From contig CAIPUQ010000307.1 of the NCBI GenBank assembly GCA_903868295.1, forward strand, positions 1-12,055: DNA of 12,055 nt, read 5' to 3'. The position numbers and the translations under genes were made by a program. The notes under the pieces were generated by a model that saw only the letters and a program-made list of their open reading frames with translations, ran no database searches and had not been told where the DNA came from. Of this stretch, positions 7,378 through 12,055 are shown one piece after another. Numbering within the stretch: position 1 is the stretch's first letter; each line of letters opens with the position of its first letter. The stretch comes from an uncultured Roseiflexaceae bacterium (GTDB lineage Bacteria; Chloroflexota; Chloroflexia; Chloroflexales; Roseiflexaceae).

Positions 7378-8604
7378 CTAACTTTCTGTGTGGGCAAAGC
7401 TTGAGTTCGTCTGTGCGGTCGATTGTTGAACAGGGAGCTTGCGCGCAATGGTAAGCGAAACGACAATCATCAATCCACCAGCGATTGCAAACGATGTTGC
7501 ATAGTCCCAAGCGCCGACGATAAATCCGCCCACGCTTGCCCCGACCACCCCACCGAGTGCCGCAACGGTGTGGTACAGCCCTGCGTAGCGACCCCGGCGT
7601 TGCCGCAATCCGAGTTCGGTGGCGACGAGCAACGCAGGCGTCTCGTAGCTCGAAAAACTCAGTGAACGGAACATCTGCAACGGCACAATGCCCCATGTCG
7701 GCGCAACCAAACGATAGAGTGCATACACGAGCCCTTGCCCAATCAGTCCACTCATCAAGAGTGGGCGTCGCCCCCAGCGGTCGGCCAATATGCCAGCAAG
7801 CGCGAGTCCAGGCACTTCACCGAGTGCTGCCAGTGCCCACAACGCACTAATACTGCTTTGGGGATACCCCAATGCATGCATCATCCCCGGCCACTGCCAC
7901 GCAACTGCACCCATCCCATAAAACCAGATAAACACGACACCAAAAAACATCATGGCTTGGCGCCGATCAGTCTGCGTATCGACGGGGTCTGCAGGTACGG
8001 TATCACTATCTTTGACAGGTTTTGTCGCTTCACGTATCCCTACGGTGGCAAAGCAGCCCAGGCCTTGAAGCAGCGCCGCAATGGCAATGGGTACCCACAG
8101 TCCGTACCCGTCGGCAATGAACCCACCGGTCACCGCTGTCAGTGCAAAGGCCAGCGAACCGGTCATCCGAAACATACCCAAAAGGCGACCACGTGAGGTA
8201 TCGTCCTCAATCAGGTCACCGACCAATGCGAGGTTACCCGCACTAAATCCGGCGCTCGCAATACCGATACAGAATTGCGCAACCAACAACACGGCGTACT
8301 GTTGAATAAACGCCACAGTAACCAAACTCAGCGCAGATAACGCAAGAGCTATCATGATGATGGGTCGGCGACGACCAAGCATGTCAGACCCTGCTCCCCA
8401 TATGTAGGGAGCTACCAAGGATCCTGCTTGTTGTGCGGCAATAAGCAATCCGACTGCGGCAGGCGCGGCCCCCAATGCGCCAAAGTGGTTGGCCATTAAC
8501 GGTATTGTCAATCCGTTTGACGCAAAAAGACTCGCCTGACTCAGTGCCAAAAAGCGCAACGAACGGGCATTGGCGGTACGCGCAGTGAACATGATGCATT
8601 CCAT
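7378..8604 (-). CDS. Major facilitator superfamily transporter (likely sugar or sugar-derivative uptake)
   Basis: This 408-aa inner-membrane protein has about 12 hydrophobic segments. Motif A is clear in both halves: GSDMLGRRRP at 72-81 and GILADRWGRRP at 271-281. The central cytoplasmic loop (about 191-215, REATKPVKDSDTVPADPVDT) separates the halves, and the C-terminal tail (KLPVQQSTAQTNSSF) is polar. The strong downstream linkage (11 bp to the first oxidoreductase gene, which overlaps the second) suggests it imports their substrate. This is inference from context; motif A alone does not give specificity. The start could be ATG 8604, without an obvious ribosome-binding site, or the ATG at 8592, which has GGAA 8 nt upstream; the four-residue difference does not affect the assignment. 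A TGC-TACGAT extended -10-like element on the minus strand at 8622-8630 could drive this gene separately from the alkyltransferase-like gene 37 bp upstream. Confidence 0.88.
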   Translation of the reverse strand: MECIMFTARTANARSLRFLALSQASLFASNGLTIPLMANHFGALGAAPAAVGLLIAAQQAGSLVAPYIWGAGSDMLGRRRPIIMIALALSALSLVTVAFIQQYAVLLVAQFCIGIASAGFSAGNLALVGDLIEDDTSRGRLLGMFRMTGSLAFALTAVTGGFIADGYGLWVPIAIAALLQGLGCFATVGIREATKPVKDSDTVPADPVDTQTDRRQAMMFFGVVFIWFYGMGAVAWQWPGMMHALGYPQSSISALWALAALGEVPGLALAGILADRWGRRPLLMSGLIGQGLVYALYRLVAPTWGIVPLQMFRSLSFSSYETPALLVATELGLRQRRGRYAGLYHTVAALGGVVGASVGGFIVGAWDYATSFAIAGGLMIVVSLTIARKLPVQQSTAQTNSSFAHTES

Positions 8605-8621
8605 AGGGTGATTGTGCGCTC

Positions 8622-8630
8622 ATCGTAGCA
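8622..8630 (-). promoter_or_regulatory. Weak candidate extended -10 for the MFS/oxidoreductase genes
   Basis: On the minus strand TGC precedes TACGAT (plus 8622-8627), matching the TGn-TATAAT layout at 4 of 6 hexamer positions. It sits in the 37-bp gap 18 nt before the first possible MFS ATG. No convincing -35 accompanies it, so it is a low-confidence promoter. Confidence 0.2.
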
Positions 8631-8641
8631 CGAAAGTCTCT

Positions 8642-8941
8642 TCAATCGAGTAAAGGGGGCCAGAACGCATCCATCATGTTGACCACTCCGTGTGCACGCA
8701 TGGGGACCCCTTCACCCCGCAGAATTTCTTCTTGGACGATAGCATCCGGCGATGTTATTCGCCCGTTCGCTGAAACAACCCGCCACCAGGGGATTGTCTG
8801 CGGACAATGAGCCATTGCCCAACCGACGCCACGAGCCCCACGTGGTACGACGATGATGCGCGCAATCGCTCCGTACGTAGTTACTTTTCCTTCAGGAATG
8901 CGCGCTACAATGGCATACACGCCAGCATATGGTGTACTCAC
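8642..8941 (-). CDS. Alkyltransferase-like protein (ATL), Trp in place of the AGT active-site Cys
   Basis: This 99-aa protein matches the DNA-binding domain of O6-alkylguanine-DNA alkyltransferases. It has YAIVARIPEGKVTTYGAIAR at about 9-28, with Tyr23 as expected, and Arg37-Gly-Val-Gly (37-40) as the likely arginine finger used for base flipping. The active-site motif PCHRV is PWWRV at 51-55, so it cannot transfer alkyl groups. It should instead bind O6-alkylguanine lesions and hand them to nucleotide excision repair, as known ATLs do. The only cysteine is Cys45, not at the catalytic position. I chose GTG 8941: GCGAGG lies 6 nt upstream and the start (MSTPYAGVYA) fits the family. A TTG at 8962 would add seven residues and has no ribosome-binding site. 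It is divergent from the PBP gene (55 bp) and 37 bp upstream of the MFS gene on the same strand, so it may head that operon. Confidence 0.9.
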   Translation of the reverse strand: MSTPYAGVYAIVARIPEGKVTTYGAIARIIVVPRGARGVGWAMAHCPQTIPWWRVVSANGRITSPDAIVQEEILRGEGVPMRAHGVVNMMDAFWPPLLD

Positions 8942-8954
8942 AGCAAACCTCGCA

Positions 8955-8963
8955 TGGTACAAT
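8955..8963 (+). promoter_or_regulatory. Candidate extended -10 promoter for the PBP gene
   Basis: TGG followed by TACAAT (8958-8963) fits the extended -10 pattern TGn-TATAAT with 5 of 6 hexamer matches. A weak -35 (TACTCA, 8935-8940) lies at 17 bp. Transcription would begin near 8970, about 27 nt before the PBP start codon, with the GGAG ribosome-binding site (8982-8985) inside the leader. Confidence 0.4.
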
Positions 8964-8996
8964 CGTCAGAGTATCCTGCCCGGAGTATGACGCACA

Positions 8997-11831
8997 ATGC
9001 CTGAACATCGTAACCGCCTGCCACGCCGTCGCAACGGCCGCGACGCACACAACGCACTGCCATTATCACGTATTCGCCGCACGACTCCCGACAACGGGGG
9101 CGGCGGTACCTTCATTTCACGCCTTTTTGTGGGCTGCTTTTCGGCAATTCTGGTCATTTTTGTAATCTTGGGGATTGTCGGTTATGCGGGGTATACATCT
9201 CTCACCGCAGAACTCCTGCCACGGCTCGAGACGATTCGTGGCCGGACCACCTTCGAAACAAGTCGATTGCTCGACCGCAATGGAGTCGTTTTGTATGAAT
9301 TCTTTGGTACTGGACGGCGCACGAAAGTCGGGCTCGCCAACGTATCAAAGGATTTGATCAATGGGACGATTTCCATCGAAGACAAAACCTTTTACTCGAA
9401 TCCTGGCGTTGATTACATCGGCATCGCACGTGCGGCATTCTACAGCGCTACTGCTGGTGAAGTAGTCGGTGGTGGATCAACTATTTCGCAGCAAGTCATC
9501 AAACAAGTGGTGCTCACCGAAAAAGAACGCTCAAATGACATCGAAAGCCGTATCCGCCGCAAAGTCGTCGAAGTGGTGCTCGCCCAAGAGATTTCGAATC
9601 AATATACCAAAGACGAAATCCTCGAACTCTACGTCAACGAAATCTATTACGGCAACCTCGCCTACGGCATCGAAGCTGCCTCGAACACATACTTCAAAAC
9701 CACCGCTGCCCAGCTCACCCTGCCACAAGCAGCACTCTTGGCCGGGATGCCACAACTCCCCACTGCATATGATCCATATCTATATGCAGTCAACAATACC
9801 ATTGCGGGAATTACCCTCAATGCGGGCTGGCGCAGTCCCAATTACGACCTGGGCGACGAGACGAGTCCGACAAAGTGGCGTCAGATTGCGGTGTTGCGCC
9901 AAATGGTCGACAACGGGTATATCACCGAAGCAGCGGCAGTCGCAGCTGCTTCTGAAGATCTGCGTTTCGCAGGCGTCGAAGTTCCCATTAACGCGCCGCA
10001 TTTCGTCTTCTACGTACGTCGCATGCTCGAAGAGCAATACGGACCTCAGTTCGCGACGTTGGGGTATTCGATTTACACCACGATTGACCTGGAACTCCAA
10101 CAAACTTCCCAGAAAATCGCCACCGAACGCATCGCAGAACTCGTCGAGAGAAATATTCACAACGCCTCGGTTGTGGTCATGCAACCCAATACGGGCCAAA
10201 TTCTTGCGATGGTCGGTAGTGTCGATTACAACCGTACCGAACAAACCAAAACTGCAGGGTTTGATGGCAACGTCCTCGACGGTCAGGTCAATGTAGCAAC
10301 GAACTTGCGCCAACCGGGGTCTGCACTCAAGCCATTTAACTACCTTGCTGCCATGGAACGTGGGATGACTCCAGCAACCGTCATGTGGGATGTCGAAAAA
10401 ACTTTTCCATCGCTCGGAACAGAACGCTATACCCCTAAAAACTACAACGGGAAGTGGAATGGTCCACTGCGTATGCGCCAAGCACTCGCAAACTCACTCA
10501 ACATGCCAGCCATCGACGCACTCCGATACGGAGGCATCACCAACCTCCTTGGCTTGCTCGACCGCGTCGGCATCAAATCACTCAAGCGCGGTGAAGGATT
10601 TTATGGTCTTGCCCTCACGCTCGGGGGTGGTGAAGTTACCCCTCTCGAACTCACCACTGCGTACAACACGATTGCCAGCAACGGTATCTACTACGAACCA
10701 CAGGCGATACTCAAAGTCGTCGATCCTACGGGCGCCATCATCGATCAACTTGCAGCGCCGGTCGGCGTCCCTGCGGTCAAACCCGACATCGTCGGCATCA
10801 TCGTAGACATGATGAGTGACGACAATGCCCGAGCGGCAATATGGGGCACCAACAGCAAACTCAAACTGTCTCGTCCTGCAGGCGTCAAAACCGGAACGTC
10901 CAATGACTGGCGCGATGCGTGGGCTTTGGGGTACACACCATATATCACCGTCGGCGTGTGGACAGGAAATAACAACAACGAACCGACTGACAAAGTCGAA
11001 AGTCTCACCGGCGGCGGCATCATTTGGCGCAACATCATGGAGTATGTTTTCGCAAACGAACGCCTCAATACCCTGCTTGCCGAGCCCTTCAACGGTGAGT
11101 TGCCCATTGCATTTACCCGCCCAAAAGGGATCACCGAACAACCTATTTGCCCACTCCCTGGACCGTTCAACAATCGTTCTACCGAGCTGTTCACGCGCAC
11201 CATGGGAGCAGGGCCGATTGCACCGTTGCCGAGTGACGAACCGTCGCTTCCCGATCCGACAGGGTTGCCAGACCAAGGCGGCCCAGATCCGTGCACCGGA
11301 TTGCTCCAACCAGTCACCGTCGTCAAAATCAACATTGATTTACCACTTTCCGGTGTCATAACCGACACGGCGGTTATTTCGACCAGTCTGTGTACCCCCA
11401 CCGAAGGGCTTTCGGTCCCGCCAGATCGGTTAGTAAATGCCGTCGCGTGGATCGTCCCACCGCCCGAACCCGATATTAATGTCAATCTCAATTGGGAGGT
11501 GGCATCCAACGCTGCAGAACGCATCCCGCCGATTTTGCCGTTTGATGTAGCAATGATCCCCGTCTGCACAACCGAACTGCTTGGTCAGTTTGGACCACCG
11601 GTCGAAGGTGCGGTACGCATGCCTGAGCTGCGCAAGATGGATGCACAGACGGCGCTCAGCACACTGAATCAATTAGGCATTACGAATGTGTTCGTTGATG
11701 AGCAATCGCGTGAACGTATCCCCGAAGTCTTCGACCAATACGGACCATACGAAGTCATCGGAAGCATTCCGTCCGTCGGTGAATGGATACTCCCCGGTGC
11801 ATCAGTGGTCATCGGCGCACGTGGTCCCTAA
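8997..11831 (+). CDS. Class A penicillin-binding protein (GT51 glycosyltransferase / transpeptidase) with PASTA-like C-terminus
   Basis: This 944-aa bifunctional peptidoglycan synthase polymerises glycan strands and cross-links peptides outside the membrane. A basic cytoplasmic tail (1-38) leads to one membrane anchor (about 42-66). The GT51 domain (about 85-265) has the catalytic Glu128 in EDKTFYSNPGVD (128-139), GGSTISQQ (159-166), and the region around LYVNEIYYGNLAYGIEAA (211-228). The transpeptidase domain (about 385-690) shows the nucleophile Ser442 in SALK (442-445), SLN (500-502) and KTGTS (631-635), so both activities look intact. The tail (about 700-870) is Pro-rich with Cys718, 766, 799 and 857. 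The last 70 residues (875-944, MPELRKMDAQTALSTLNQLG) look like one PASTA unit. A GGAG ribosome-binding site lies 11 nt before the ATG. The gene is monocistronic and convergent with the right-edge gene. Confidence 0.95.
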   Translation: MPEHRNRLPRRRNGRDAHNALPLSRIRRTTPDNGGGGTFISRLFVGCFSAILVIFVILGIVGYAGYTSLTAELLPRLETIRGRTTFETSRLLDRNGVVLYEFFGTGRRTKVGLANVSKDLINGTISIEDKTFYSNPGVDYIGIARAAFYSATAGEVVGGGSTISQQVIKQVVLTEKERSNDIESRIRRKVVEVVLAQEISNQYTKDEILELYVNEIYYGNLAYGIEAASNTYFKTTAAQLTLPQAALLAGMPQLPTAYDPYLYAVNNTIAGITLNAGWRSPNYDLGDETSPTKWRQIAVLRQMVDNGYITEAAAVAAASEDLRFAGVEVPINAPHFVFYVRRMLEEQYGPQFATLGYSIYTTIDLELQQTSQKIATERIAELVERNIHNASVVVMQPNTGQILAMVGSVDYNRTEQTKTAGFDGNVLDGQVNVATNLRQPGSALKPFNYLAAMERGMTPATVMWDVEKTFPSLGTERYTPKNYNGKWNGPLRMRQALANSLNMPAIDALRYGGITNLLGLLDRVGIKSLKRGEGFYGLALTLGGGEVTPLELTTAYNTIASNGIYYEPQAILKVVDPTGAIIDQLAAPVGVPAVKPDIVGIIVDMMSDDNARAAIWGTNSKLKLSRPAGVKTGTSNDWRDAWALGYTPYITVGVWTGNNNNEPTDKVESLTGGGIIWRNIMEYVFANERLNTLLAEPFNGELPIAFTRPKGITEQPICPLPGPFNNRSTELFTRTMGAGPIAPLPSDEPSLPDPTGLPDQGGPDPCTGLLQPVTVVKINIDLPLSGVITDTAVISTSLCTPTEGLSVPPDRLVNAVAWIVPPPEPDINVNLNWEVASNAAERIPPILPFDVAMIPVCTTELLGQFGPPVEGAVRMPELRKMDAQTALSTLNQLGITNVFVDEQSRERIPEVFDQYGPYEVIGSIPSVGEWILPGASVVIGARGP

Positions 11832-11841
11832 AATCAGGGCG

Positions 11842-12055
11842 TCAATCTTGTAACTGCTGTGATACCTGCTCATACACCTCTGGCCCATGCCCTGACTCGC
11901 TCAAGGCATGGGCGATTGTTTGCCACCATGGGGTTTCTTCGGTCACTACGATGTTCCATCGTGCGAGCGTTATGAGCTTTTCCGGCCAACGCTCCGCAAC
12001 CACCACCACCGGGGTGGCCATCGTGAGGCGAACAACATCCACAGGCGTTCCGCTC
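11842..12055 (-). CDS. C-terminal part of an unidentified protein (cut by right edge), possibly a glycosyltransferase
   Basis: The frame is open from the window edge down to TGA at 11842-11844, giving 70 residues of a C-terminus. A GTG at 12042 could start a 66-aa protein, but no ribosome-binding site is seen and the frame continues past it, so truncation by the window is more likely. The sequence has a hydrophobic strand preceded by a Thr-Pro (ATPVVVVAERWPE), a second strand (WNIVVTE), and a C-terminal amphipathic helix (IAHALSESGHGPEVYEQVSQQ). This loosely resembles the end of a GT4-type glycosyltransferase, where a TPVV strand and a closing helix occur, but the match is weak. It faces the PBP gene tail to tail with only 10 bp between stop codons. 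Confidence 0.6.
   Translation of the reverse strand, partial: SGTPVDVVRLTMATPVVVVAERWPEKLITLARWNIVVTEETPWWQTIAHALSESGHGPEVYEQVSQQLQD
11883..11913. repeat. GC-rich 9-bp perfect inverted repeat near the PBP stop, inside the convergent gene
   Basis: GCCCATGCC (11883-11891) and GGCATGGGC (11905-11913) are perfectly complementary around a 13-nt loop. They start 51 nt after the PBP stop codon but lie in the coding sequence of the right-edge gene. On the plus strand the hairpin is followed by GATTGTTT, a poor T tract. It could help end PBP transcription in the crowded convergent junction. Codon content may also explain it. Confidence 0.5.

Noticed and set aside
6314..7696. Longer N-terminus for the GMSHDH oxidoreductase
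   Set aside because: The extra 110 residues overlap the MFS coding sequence, lack a fold, and the internal ATG at 7366 has an ideal GGAGG site.
9469..10296. 275-codon plus-strand open frame within the PBP gene
   Set aside because: It is a +1-frame shadow of the glycosyltransferase/transpeptidase coding sequence, rich in Ser, Arg and Lys, without a fold signature.
11826..11839. CCCT/AGGG hairpin at the PBP stop codon
   Set aside because: A 4-bp stem with no T tract is expected by chance.
1..12055. CRISPR array, tRNA, insertion sequence, prophage or defence genes
   Set aside because: No spaced direct repeats, cloverleaf, transposase or terminal inverted repeats were found, and every larger frame is explained by ordinary families.

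Overview
This is a compact bacterial chromosomal window, roughly half G+C, and no gene-free stretch exceeds 185 bases. The best guess for the host is a filamentous Chloroflexota (class Chloroflexia). I base this on two proteins. One is a bifunctional penicillin-binding protein with a long cysteine-bearing C-terminal region and a single terminal PASTA-like unit. The other is a membrane protein at the left edge whose external N-terminal domain resembles those of Chloroflexia integral-membrane glycosyltransferases. There is no rRNA or other marker gene, so this placement is an inference.

Layout, left to right. Positions 1-2941 hold three minus-strand genes: a membrane protein cut by the left edge, an MFS transporter, and a DnaJ-family co-chaperone without a zinc finger. 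A 184-bp divergent region follows, with short palindromes. Next is a PIG-L/LmbE-type deacetylase on the plus strand, convergent with a BadF/N-acetylglucosamine-kinase-type sugar kinase on the minus strand. A 132-bp gap with a perfect 13-bp hairpin separates the kinase from a minus-strand cluster running from 8941 down to 5067. That cluster contains an alkyltransferase-like DNA repair protein, a second MFS transporter and two different Gfo/Idh/MocA oxidoreductases, the last two overlapping by ATGA. Divergent from it, on the plus strand, is a complete class A penicillin-binding protein (944 aa). The right edge holds the C-terminal part of a convergent minus-strand gene.

How the genes may work together. 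The middle (about 3.1-8.6 kb) looks like a carbohydrate or amino-sugar module. It has a transporter for uptake, two NAD(P)-dependent sugar oxidoreductases, a GlcNAc-type kinase, and a deacetylase that could remove N-acetyl groups from amino sugars. The actual substrate cannot be read from the sequence. The DnaJ protein, the alkyltransferase-like protein and the cell-wall synthase look like ordinary housekeeping functions next to this module.

I found no CRISPR array, insertion sequence, tRNA, phage gene or recognisable defence system, and I do not see a clearly new biological system. The more unusual details are a Trp-Trp active-site motif in the alkyltransferase-like protein, an even set of cysteines confined to the PBP tail, and several well-formed inverted repeats in or near gene boundaries.
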